Shown here: positions 33,522 through 41,633 of the stretch, piece by piece
How the letters are laid out: the number at the start of each line of letters is the position of its first letter
Numbering within the stretch: the stretch's first letter is position 1
DNA from: Eubacterium xylanophilum ATCC 35991
GTDB lineage: Bacteria > Bacillota > Clostridia > Lachnospirales > Lachnospiraceae
Length of the DNA stretch: 64,000 nucleotides
Assembly (NCBI RefSeq): GCF_000518685.1
Contig: NZ_JAEB01000009.1
Location: 57,217-121,216, forward strand
Reading direction: 5' to 3'
Program-made: the position numbers and the translations under genes
The notes under the pieces: generated by a model
The model's database searches: none
What the model was told of the DNA's origin: nothing
What the model saw: the letters and a program-made list of their open reading frames with translations, nothing else

Positions 33522-35825
33522 ATGGAATATGAAAATATAATATATCCAGTGGTGGTTTTCCCGGAACAGTGTATCTTTCCTTCGACATATATTAATCTCA
33601 CAATTACAGATGAGTTAATGTTAAGAGCAGTGAGAGAAGCAGTTGACGGAGGCATGCGCAAGGTAGTTCTTGCATTTGTCACGGAACCGGAAGAGTCTCT
33701 GCTTGGGGCCAAACCGGAGTTAATGGATGTCGCAGTGATTGCGGAAATCAAGCAATATGTCAAGGGTAATAGGGGAATCGAGCGAGCTCTCATGCAGACT
33801 ATTTCCAGAGTTTCTGTGGAGAGTTGGCAAACAGAAGATGACGAAGTGATCGGAGCGAAGATTCTGCCGTTTGAAACCACTAGGAAGAAAGGTTTTACGG
33901 AAATCGCTGAGCGAGCTGTCAGAATGGAAATCTTGGATACTTTCAAGAATTATATCAGAGAGGTGGCAACGGACAACCAGCCTGTTTATCAGGAGATTTA
34001 CAGAAAGAGCTTGGAAGAAATTGTCGACAGATTGTCTATGGTAATTCCTATGGACAGAGAGACCACCATCTCGATACTTGATGAGCATGATTTGGAAACT
34101 CGAGCAAAGATTCTCGATACAGAAATCGAGACTATGATTGCCGTATTCGGATACAGAGATGACTTCAAATCAAGTGTCCAGAGGGATGTGGAGAATGCCC
34201 ACAAAGAAAAGTTCCTCCGGATGCAGTTGAATACCATCATGGAAATGCTCGATGAGACAAATGACAAGAATGACTATGAGACAAGGCTCCAAAAACTTGA
34301 TGCAAGCGATGAGATAAAAGATGCTATCCGAGAAGAGATAGACAGACTTGAGTCAATCCCAAGTAGCTCTTCTGAGGAGAGGGTATCAAGGGACTATATA
34401 GAGACTTTGCTCAGTCTTCCATGGAATGCCAAGACAGAAGACCACTATGATGTGGACAAGGTGAAGAAGCAGCTCGACAAGGATCACTATGGCCTTGAGA
34501 AGGTGAAGGAGAGAATCATCGAATTCATAGCTGTGCGCTCGCTAAACGGTGGGGCGGAAGCACCTATCATATGTCTTGTTGGTCCACCGGGAACAGGAAA
34601 AACGTCTATTGCCAGATCAGTTGCCACGGCAATCAACAAGAAGTACGTGAGAATAGGTCTCGGCGGAGTTAGAGACGAAGCAGAGATCAGAGGTCATAGA
34701 AGAACATATATTGGCGCGATGCCGGGACGAATTATCAAAGCTCTAAAAGAAGCCAAGGTAAGTAATCCGCTGATTCTTCTCGACGAGATAGATAAAGTTG
34801 GAGCTGATTACAAGGGGGATGCCAGTGCATCACTGCTTGAGGTTCTTGATCCGGAGCAGAACAAGACTTTCAGCGACCACTATGTCGAGCTCCCGGTTGA
34901 TCTATCAGAGGTATTGTTTATTTGTACTGCCAATACAACAGATACCATAGACGGTCCACTTTTGGACAGAATGGAAATTATAGATCTTTCTGGTTATACA
35001 GAGAATGAAAAGTATCACATTGGAAAGGACTACTTGATTTCTAAGCAATTGGAGAAAAATGGTCTGACCAAGAAGGACTTGTCCATAAATAGCAAGGCTC
35101 TCAAGGACATCATCTCATACTACACAAGGGAGTCAGGTGTCAGAGAACTCGATAGGACTATTTCCAAGGTTTGCCGAAAGGCTGCACTCAAGAGAATTAA
35201 AGATGAGGGCAAGATGACTGTTACATCCAAAAACCTTGAGGATATTCTCGGAGTGAGAAAGTATACCAACCAGAAGGCCAACAAAAAGGCGGATGTAGGT
35301 ATAGTAAGAGGACTTGCGTGGACTCAGGTGGGTGGCGACACTCTGGAGATTGAGGTAAATATCATGCCAGGTGACGGAGAACTCATCATTACAGGCCAAC
35401 TTGGAGATGTCATGAAGGAGTCAGCCAGAATAGCTCTCAGCTATGTGAGAAGCATATCATCTCGTGATTCTGAGTTTTTTGCCAAGAATGACATTCACAT
35501 CCATGTGCCGGAAGGAGCAGTTCCAAAGGATGGTCCATCGGCAGGAGTGACAATGACAACGGCACTTTACTCAGCTATTGAGGGAATCAAAGTGGATCCT
35601 AAGGTTGCCATGACGGGAGAAGTTACACTTCGCGGAAATGTTCTCGCCATAGGTGGATTAAAGGAAAAGCTCCTGGCAGCCAAGATGGCCGGAATCAAGA
35701 AAGTTTTTGTCCCTGAGGAAAATATTCCGGAGGTGTCAGAAATTGAAGATGAGATCAAGGAAGGACTTGAAATCATTTATGTCTCAGATGTGAAAACAAT
35801 ATTAGAAGGTGCGTTGATAAGATGA
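33522..35825 (+). CDS. lon: ATP-dependent protease Lon
   Basis: 767 aa. The N-terminal LON substrate domain is about residues 1-200, followed by a coiled-coil middle. The AAA+ module has Walker A LVGPPGTGKTSIARSVA and Walker B PLILLDEIDKVG. The protease domain carries the Ser-Lys dyad Ser673 (PKDGPSAGVTM) and Lys716 (GGLKEKLLAAK), 43 residues apart as in E. coli Lon. It degrades misfolded and regulatory proteins in the cytoplasm. Its stop overlaps the ysxC start by 4 bases. Confidence 0.96.
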   Translation: MEYENIIYPVVVFPEQCIFPSTYINLTITDELMLRAVREAVDGGMRKVVLAFVTEPEESLLGAKPELMDVAVIAEIKQYVKGNRGIERALMQTISRVSVESWQTEDDEVIGAKILPFETTRKKGFTEIAERAVRMEILDTFKNYIREVATDNQPVYQEIYRKSLEEIVDRLSMVIPMDRETTISILDEHDLETRAKILDTEIETMIAVFGYRDDFKSSVQRDVENAHKEKFLRMQLNTIMEMLDETNDKNDYETRLQKLDASDEIKDAIREEIDRLESIPSSSSEERVSRDYIETLLSLPWNAKTEDHYDVDKVKKQLDKDHYGLEKVKERIIEFIAVRSLNGGAEAPIICLVGPPGTGKTSIARSVATAINKKYVRIGLGGVRDEAEIRGHRRTYIGAMPGRIIKALKEAKVSNPLILLDEIDKVGADYKGDASASLLEVLDPEQNKTFSDHYVELPVDLSEVLFICTANTTDTIDGPLLDRMEIIDLSGYTENEKYHIGKDYLISKQLEKNGLTKKDLSINSKALKDIISYYTRESGVRELDRTISKVCRKAALKRIKDEGKMTVTSKNLEDILGVRKYTNQKANKKADVGIVRGLAWTQVGGDTLEIEVNIMPGDGELIITGQLGDVMKESARIALSYVRSISSRDSEFFAKNDIHIHVPEGAVPKDGPSAGVTMTTALYSAIEGIKVDPKVAMTGEVTLRGNVLAIGGLKEKLLAAKMAGIKKVFVPEENIPEVSEIEDEIKEGLEIIYVSDVKTILEGALIR

Positions 35826-36433
35826 TTATAAAATCACTGGAGTTAGAAACGGTATGTGGTATAACGAGCAAACTTCCTAAGAATGACAAGATAGAACTTG
35901 CATTTTGGGGACGTTCCAATGTGGGAAAATCATCCTTGATTAACACATTGCTCAACCGCAAGAGCTTTGCCAGGATATCATCACAGCCGGGCAAAACGCA
36001 GACGATAAATTATTATAATATCAATAATGCTTGTTATTTTGTAGACCTACCTGGATATGGATATGCCAAGGTTTCCAAGGAAATTGCAGCTAAGTGGATG
36101 AAGATGATTGAGAAATATCTCGATAATTCGGAAGCATTGAGAGTTGTATTTTTGCTGATTGACATAAGGCACGATCCGTCTGCCAAGGATGTGGAGACAT
36201 ATAAGCTGTTATGTAGCAAGGGATTTAATCCGTTGATTATTGCCACAAAGTCTGACAAGGTCAGCAAGAACCAGAGAAATGCAAGCATGCAGGCAATCAG
36301 AAAGAAACTTGGACTCGTAGAGGGAACTCCTATTATTCCTTTCTCAGCTTTGAAAAAAGAGGGCAAAGAGGAAATATGGGAGTACATAGATTATTTTGTG
36401 AAAGAGTTGAAGATAAATGAATCAGAAGATTAG
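35822..36433 (+). CDS. ysxC: Ribosome biogenesis GTPase YsxC/EngB
   Basis: 203 aa. G1 GRSNVGKSSLINTLLNR, a switch I region with SQPGKTQTINYYNI, G3 VDLPGYGYAKVSKEI, G4 TKSDKV and G5 PFSALKKEG identify EngB. It assists 50S subunit assembly. Coupling to lon by a 4-base overlap is usual in Firmicutes. It overlaps the next gene by 17 bases. Confidence 0.95.
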   Translation: MIIKSLELETVCGITSKLPKNDKIELAFWGRSNVGKSSLINTLLNRKSFARISSQPGKTQTINYYNINNACYFVDLPGYGYAKVSKEIAAKWMKMIEKYLDNSEALRVVFLLIDIRHDPSAKDVETYKLLCSKGFNPLIIATKSDKVSKNQRNASMQAIRKKLGLVEGTPIIPFSALKKEGKEEIWEYIDYFVKELKINESED

Positions 36434-37301
36434 AGATAACTTAGAAAATGTTGTTAAAAATATAGTGATAAATTATGAAGAAGAGCCGGTATTTTCTGCC
36501 AGAATGGGCAAGAGTATGCCTGAGAGAAAGCATATTATCGACTCAATTAAGGATTTGAGATTGATTCTATTTCCTGGATATTTTGGCGACCAGGAGGAAG
36601 CCAGAACACTTCCCAACTACTATGTTGGAGACAAGTTATTTACAATTTACAAGACGCTTTGCTGCCAGATTGCCATGGCTCTTGAGTATGCAGACGATGC
36701 ACCTGCAAGAGAGGACAATAGACTTGGCGACTGCATATACTCTGAAAAGGCGGAGACCATATGTAGTGAAGTTTTTGCGGAATTGCCCAACGTTCAAAGG
36801 ATGCTACTCAAAGACGTGAAGGCGGCATATGATGGGGATCCTGCGGCAAATAGCATGGATGAAGTTATATTTTCATATCCCGGACTATTTGCAATCTATG
36901 TATATAGAATCGCCCATGAGTTCCAGATAAGAAATGTTCCGTTTATTCCGAGAATCATGACGGAGTATGCTCATGCCAAGACGGGAATCGACATTCATGC
37001 CGGAGCCAAGATAGGCGAGAGTTTCTTCATCGATCACGGAACGGGAATTGTTATTGGTGAGACAACCGTGATTGGAAATAATGTAAAGATATATCAGGGT
37101 GTCACTCTTGGAGGACTTTCCACAAGAGGTGGTCAGAAGCTCTCGGGAACTAAGAGACATCCTACGATTGAGGACAATGTTACTATTTACTCCAATGCCT
37201 CTATTCTCGGTGGAGAGACGGTAATAGGAGCAAATTCGGTAATAGGTGGTAATGCGTTTATCACTGAATCAGTGCCGGCAGACTCAAAGATATACAAATA
37301 A
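36417..37301 (+). CDS. cysE: Serine O-acetyltransferase (EpsC/CysE type)
   Basis: 294 aa. The N-terminal 180 residues are helical (AEYAHAKTGIDIHAGAKIG marks the junction). The C-terminal part is a left-handed beta helix of hexapeptide repeats: IGESFFIDHGTGIVIGETTVIG, NNVKIYQGVTLGGLS and GGETVIGANSVIGG. The catalytic His is in FFIDHGTG. It acetylates serine with acetyl-CoA for cysteine synthesis. The long N-terminal region matches the roughly 300-aa form common in anaerobic Firmicutes. It overlaps ysxC by 17 bases and precedes a DUF1015 gene. Confidence 0.88.
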   Translation: MNQKIRDNLENVVKNIVINYEEEPVFSARMGKSMPERKHIIDSIKDLRLILFPGYFGDQEEARTLPNYYVGDKLFTIYKTLCCQIAMALEYADDAPAREDNRLGDCIYSEKAETICSEVFAELPNVQRMLLKDVKAAYDGDPAANSMDEVIFSYPGLFAIYVYRIAHEFQIRNVPFIPRIMTEYAHAKTGIDIHAGAKIGESFFIDHGTGIVIGETTVIGNNVKIYQGVTLGGLSTRGGQKLSGTKRHPTIEDNVTIYSNASILGGETVIGANSVIGGNAFITESVPADSKIYK

Positions 37302-37346
37302 CTCGCAGAGCTTGACTTTGCGAAGATTCAATGTGAGGTTAGAATT

Positions 37347-38582
37347 ATGTCAAGTATCAGACCATTTAACTGCATCAGACCAGATGTAAAATATGTTAAG
37401 CAGGTAGCGGCGCTTCCATATGATGTCTATAACAGACAGGAAGCCAAGGTTGAAGTTGAGAGAGAACCCCTCAGCTTCCTCAAGATCGACCGAGCAGAGA
37501 CGAGTTTTGACGATTCGGTAGATACATATGCTCCGGAGGTTTATCAGAAGGCCAAGGAACTTCTTGAGCAGGACATTGAGGCTGGAATATATGTCGAGGA
37601 TAATGACAATGCATATTATATTTATCAGCTCGTGATGGATGGAAGAAGCCAGACAGGACTTGTGGCTTGTGCATCGGTTGATGATTATATCAACAATAGA
37701 ATCAAAAAGCATGAGAATACTAGAGAAGACAAAGAAATCGATAGAATTACCCATGTAGACACATTGTCAGCTCAGACGGGTCCGATCTTTCTTGCGTACA
37801 GATCGGATGAAACCATCAACGAAGTAGTGGCAAGAAATATGGAGAAAGACCCACTATATGATTTTGTTGCCGTTGATGGAATAACACATAGAGTGTGGAA
37901 AATAGACGACTCTACAGATGTAGAAAAAATCAAAAAAGCATTCGAAAATATTGACAAGATCTACATCGCAGACGGCCACCACAGAGCTGCCAGTGCAGTT
38001 AAGGTGGGCCTCAAGAGAAGAGAAGAAAATCCCGGATATACAGGAGACGAAGAGTTTAATTACTTCTTGTCCGTTCTCTTCCCACATGACGAGCTAATGA
38101 TTATGGATTATAATCGAACAGTCAAGGATTTAAATGGTCTCACTTTGGATGAGTTTCTTGATAAAGTCGGCGAGAAGTTTTCAGTGGAGAAGAGTGATTC
38201 TCAGGTTTCACCACAGGAGAAGGGAACCTTTGGAATGTATGTGGAGGGCCAGTGGTATCTTCTCAGAGCAAAGGATGAGCTTTTTGCAGGGAAAGATGCA
38301 GTGGGAAGTCTTGATGTATCAGTGCTTCAGGACAACTTACTCGGACCAATTCTAGGAATTGGTGATCCAAGAACAGATAGCAGAATCGACTTTATCGGCG
38401 GAATCAGAGGACTTTCAGAGCTAGAGAAGAGAGCTGATGGAGATATGAAGATTTCATTTTCCATGTATCCAACATCTATTACGGAGTTGTTTGATGTTGC
38501 AGACAATGAGCTTCTCATGCCGCCAAAGTCAACTTGGTTCGAGCCTAAGCTTCGAAGCGGACTATTTATCCATAGGATATAA
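37347..38582 (+). CDS. DUF1015 family protein
   Basis: 411 aa, full length for DUF1015. Recognisable blocks are AALPYDVYNRQEAK, IADGHHRAASAVKVG and GGIRGLSELEKRADGD. The molecular function is not established in general. An archaeal relative has been described as an ADP-dependent serine kinase, and the family often sits beside serine biosynthesis genes. The serine acetyltransferase immediately upstream fits a role in serine or cysteine metabolism, but this is inference. There is no signal peptide or membrane segment. Confidence 0.75.
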   Translation: MSSIRPFNCIRPDVKYVKQVAALPYDVYNRQEAKVEVEREPLSFLKIDRAETSFDDSVDTYAPEVYQKAKELLEQDIEAGIYVEDNDNAYYIYQLVMDGRSQTGLVACASVDDYINNRIKKHENTREDKEIDRITHVDTLSAQTGPIFLAYRSDETINEVVARNMEKDPLYDFVAVDGITHRVWKIDDSTDVEKIKKAFENIDKIYIADGHHRAASAVKVGLKRREENPGYTGDEEFNYFLSVLFPHDELMIMDYNRTVKDLNGLTLDEFLDKVGEKFSVEKSDSQVSPQEKGTFGMYVEGQWYLLRAKDELFAGKDAVGSLDVSVLQDNLLGPILGIGDPRTDSRIDFIGGIRGLSELEKRADGDMKISFSMYPTSITELFDVADNELLMPPKSTWFEPKLRSGLFIHRI

Positions 38583-38606
38583 ATAAAAAAAAGAAAGGTA
38601 GTAGAT

Positions 38607-39287
38607 ATGGAGCGTTTTTTGAATTCTGACAATGGTGTTATGAGAGCCTTGTCGAAGATATTTGATATTGGATGGCTAAGTATTATTTATGTGGTATTTT
38701 GTATTCCTGTTGTGACGATTGGAGCGGCTACCACATCGCTTTATTATGTTAGTGCCAAGGTACTCAGGAGAAATAGGAGTTATGTGTGGCGCGAGTTTTG
38801 GTCATGCTTTAAGACCAACTTTAAACCTGCAACAATTCTTTGGTTGCTTTACGCTGCACTATATGGATTGCTTTGGTTTAATCTCAACATGGTGGGAATA
38901 ACCGATAAATCTTCCCAGTACGGCGGATACCTTGCGGGTGCATATATTGCAATTGCCGTTTTGGCTTTTATTGTCATGACTTATGTTTTTCCGTTGCTCT
39001 CAAGATATGACATGAAACCTATGAAGATTCTTAGGTTCTCGCTTTATATGTCATTTAGACATTTCCTTCACACATTGGCGCTTTTGGTCATTCTTGTGGC
39101 CGCAGGACTCGGTGTGTTTGTTGGATTCACTGGCGCAATGCCTGTTTTTCTTGTATTTGTTCCCGGAACAGCGGGATTCTTATATACTTTCCCAATGGAG
39201 CATATACTGAAGAAGTATTTGCCGGAGAAGGAAGAGCGAAAGTTTGATGAGAATGGTGTGGAGATTTTAGAGTGGTATGAAGAGTAA
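38607..39287 (+). CDS. YesL-like membrane protein (DUF624)
   Basis: 226 aa with five or six membrane helices. The N-terminal signature GWLSIIYVVFCIPVVTIGAATTSLYYV and the following YVWREFWSCFKTNFKPATILWLL are typical of DUF624/YesL proteins. Many of these lie beside carbohydrate transporters or glycoside hydrolases; here the next gene is glgB. The function is unknown. AAAGAAAGG precedes the ATG at 38607. Confidence 0.75.
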   Translation: MERFLNSDNGVMRALSKIFDIGWLSIIYVVFCIPVVTIGAATTSLYYVSAKVLRRNRSYVWREFWSCFKTNFKPATILWLLYAALYGLLWFNLNMVGITDKSSQYGGYLAGAYIAIAVLAFIVMTYVFPLLSRYDMKPMKILRFSLYMSFRHFLHTLALLVILVAAGLGVFVGFTGAMPVFLVFVPGTAGFLYTFPMEHILKKYLPEKEERKFDENGVEILEWYEE

Positions 39288-39315
39288 GAGATAAGTGCGC
39301 ATAGAAAGGAGGATA

Positions 39316-39348
39316 ATGCTGTCGTCACCGTGGGTGGGATGACAGCAT
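39316..39348 (+). promoter_or_regulatory. Leader hairpin between a strong Shine-Dalgarno and glgB
   Basis: ATGCTGTC (39316-39323) pairs with GACAGCAT (39341-39348), and inner TC-ACC pairs with GGT-GA across a bulge. AAAGGAGG lies just upstream (39306-39312), and its nearest ATG (39316) would give only an 8-codon peptide, MLSSPWVG. Confidence 0.55.
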
Positions 39349-39359
39349 TTGGAGTAATT

Positions 39360-41600
39360 ATGAAGTATGTATTGGACGATTTTATGGAGTGGCCGCAGAT
39401 TGAGGATTTGGAATATGCAGAGTGCGAGGACACATCTGCGATTCTCGGAGCGGTAAAAGTAGGCAATAAGGTTTTGGTCAGATGCTTTTTCCCTGATGCC
39501 AAGAGGGTTGAGGTTCACTATGATCAAAAAAGTGGCCACAGAGAAGTCGAGATGAAAATGATGGATGAAAGCGGCTACTTTGCAATATTTCTTGACTGCC
39601 GCAAAATTCCGGAATACACATATATGGTTGAATATGAAGACAAGAAGGTTATGGCGGTGGATGCCTATGCCATCGATCCTTTTGTGGATGCCATGGACGA
39701 AGTGCTTTTCGAAGAGGGAAGACATGATTCTATCTATGAAAAGTTGGGTTGTCATGTGGCTGAAGTAAATGGGGTTGTTGGCGCTTTTTTTGCTGTATGG
39801 GCGCCTGAAGCGAGATCTGTCTCTGTAGTTGGAGATTTCAACAATTGGGATGGAAAGTACAATCAGATGAAGAGACTCAATACCGGAATATTTGAACTTT
39901 TTGTGCCAGGTGTTAGACCCGGCGATATATACAAATACGAGATTCACGGTGCAGATGGCAAGGTGGTTTGCAAGGCAGATCCATATGCCAGACATGCAGA
40001 ATTGAGACCGGCTGGGGCCAGCAAGGTATGGAGTCCATCAGGTGAGTTTGAGTGGAAAGACAAGAAGTGGATGGACAAGAGAAAGAAGATAGATAAGGCC
40101 AAGGATCCTATGGTAGTTTTAGAGGTTCACATGGGATCATTTATGCGACCTAGAGATGGCAGAGAATTCTATACCTACAGAGAGATGGGGGAGAGACTCA
40201 GTGAGTACTGTGCCAATATGGGTTATACTCATATCGAGCTCATGCCGATTATGGAGCATCCATATGATAAGTCCTGGGGATATCAGGTGACTGGATACTA
40301 TGCGCCAACCTCCAGATATGGAACGCCAGAGGAATTTAAGGAGTTCATAAATATTCTGCATGGCAAGGGAATTGGTGTAATTCTCGACTGGGTACCGGCA
40401 CATTTTCCTAAGGATGAGCATGGACTCGGACGATTCGATGGAACATGCCTCTATGAGCACCTCGACAAGCGCAAGGGTGAGCATCCGGATTGGGGAACAC
40501 TTATCTATAATTATGGACGCCCTCAGGTGTCGAACTTCCTATATGCAAACCTATTGTATTGGATGAAGGAATTCCATGTGGATGGATTTAGATTTGACGC
40601 GGTGGCATCCATGCTTTACCTGGACTACGGACGCAAAGATGGCGAGTGGGTTACCAATGAGTTCGGTGGCAAGGAAAACCTAGAAGCCGTGGAATTTTTA
40701 AAGAAGTGTAATACTGTAGTCAAGGAAAATGATCCGAGCATCTTGATGATTGCAGAGGAGTCAACAGCATGGCCTATGGTTACAGGTGATGTGAACGAGG
40801 GAAGTCTCGGATTTGACTTGAAGTGGAACATGGGATGGATGAATGACTATACAGAGTATATCTGTACGGATCCGCTGTATAGGAAGGGACGCCATGGCAT
40901 GCTTACATTTAGTATGGTATACAACTACTCGGAACATTTTTCTTTGGTATTCTCACATGATGAGGTGGTGCACGGCAAGGGTTCGATGTACAGCAAGATG
41001 CCAGGAAATGCGGATGTAAAGCTGGCAGGGCTGAGATTGACTTATGGATATATGGCAGCGCACCCAGGAAAGATTCTTTTGTTCATGGGACAGGATTTTG
41101 GACAGCAGAGAGAGTGGAACGAGGAGGGCGAACTCGACTGGTCGCTTCTCGAGGACGGAATTGCAACGCTCACAACAGGTGAGGTTGCGGCGATTAAGTC
41201 AAATCATAAATTGCTATTAGATTATACCAAAGAGCTTTGGGGATTCTATAAAAAGCACCCGGCACTCCACGAACTCGACTATGATCCGGAGGGATTCAAG
41301 TGGGTGAGTATGCTCGATGCAGATCATAGCATAATTGCATTTATGAGAGAAGCCGATAAGGAGAAGTTGTTAGTCGTATGCAACTTTACGCCTGTATGTT
41401 ATGAGAATTTTGTGTTGGGAGTTCCTTATAAGGGAAAATACAAGGAGATTTGGAACAGTGATGAGATATTCTTCGGAGGACGTGGAAATGTGAATCCAAG
41501 AGTGAAGAATTCCAAGGAAGATAAGGCTGACGGAATGGAGCAGTCAATAGACATCACTGTGGCACCTATGGCTATTCAGATATTTGAGTTTAGTAACTAG
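39360..41600 (+). CDS. glgB: 1,4-alpha-glucan branching enzyme
   Basis: 746 aa from ATG 39360 (GGAG 5 bases upstream); an in-frame GTG at 39330 is less likely. Two N-terminal beta domains, the second a CBM48 (FFAVWAPEARSVSVVGDFNNWDG), precede the GH13 barrel. Catalytic residues are Asp413 (GFRFDAVASML), Glu466 (MIAEESTAWP) and Asp534 (FSHDEVVHGKGSM); their spacing equals E. coli D405/E458/D526. It makes alpha-1,6 branches in glycogen. glgA lies 4.8 kb downstream on the same strand. Confidence 0.94.
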   Translation: MKYVLDDFMEWPQIEDLEYAECEDTSAILGAVKVGNKVLVRCFFPDAKRVEVHYDQKSGHREVEMKMMDESGYFAIFLDCRKIPEYTYMVEYEDKKVMAVDAYAIDPFVDAMDEVLFEEGRHDSIYEKLGCHVAEVNGVVGAFFAVWAPEARSVSVVGDFNNWDGKYNQMKRLNTGIFELFVPGVRPGDIYKYEIHGADGKVVCKADPYARHAELRPAGASKVWSPSGEFEWKDKKWMDKRKKIDKAKDPMVVLEVHMGSFMRPRDGREFYTYREMGERLSEYCANMGYTHIELMPIMEHPYDKSWGYQVTGYYAPTSRYGTPEEFKEFINILHGKGIGVILDWVPAHFPKDEHGLGRFDGTCLYEHLDKRKGEHPDWGTLIYNYGRPQVSNFLYANLLYWMKEFHVDGFRFDAVASMLYLDYGRKDGEWVTNEFGGKENLEAVEFLKKCNTVVKENDPSILMIAEESTAWPMVTGDVNEGSLGFDLKWNMGWMNDYTEYICTDPLYRKGRHGMLTFSMVYNYSEHFSLVFSHDEVVHGKGSMYSKMPGNADVKLAGLRLTYGYMAAHPGKILLFMGQDFGQQREWNEEGELDWSLLEDGIATLTTGEVAAIKSNHKLLLDYTKELWGFYKKHPALHELDYDPEGFKWVSMLDADHSIIAFMREADKEKLLVVCNFTPVCYENFVLGVPYKGKYKEIWNSDEIFFGGRGNVNPRVKNSKEDKADGMEQSIDITVAPMAIQIFEFSN

Positions 41601-41609
41601 AAAGGGGGA

Positions 41610-41624
41610 GGCTTTAGAGAAGCC
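41610..41624 (+). promoter_or_regulatory. Small hairpin in the ribosome-binding region of the M16C gene
   Basis: GGCTT-TAGAG-AAGCC separates GGGGGA (41604-41609) from ATG 41634. If the hairpin is folded out, the effective spacing is 9 bases, which is ideal; without it the spacing is 24. Confidence 0.5.
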
Positions 41625-41633
41625 AATTCATAT

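Noticed and set aside
39330..39359. GTG at 39330 as glgB start
   Set aside because: It lies inside the leader hairpin with no spaced ribosome site, whereas ATG 39360 follows GGAG by five bases.
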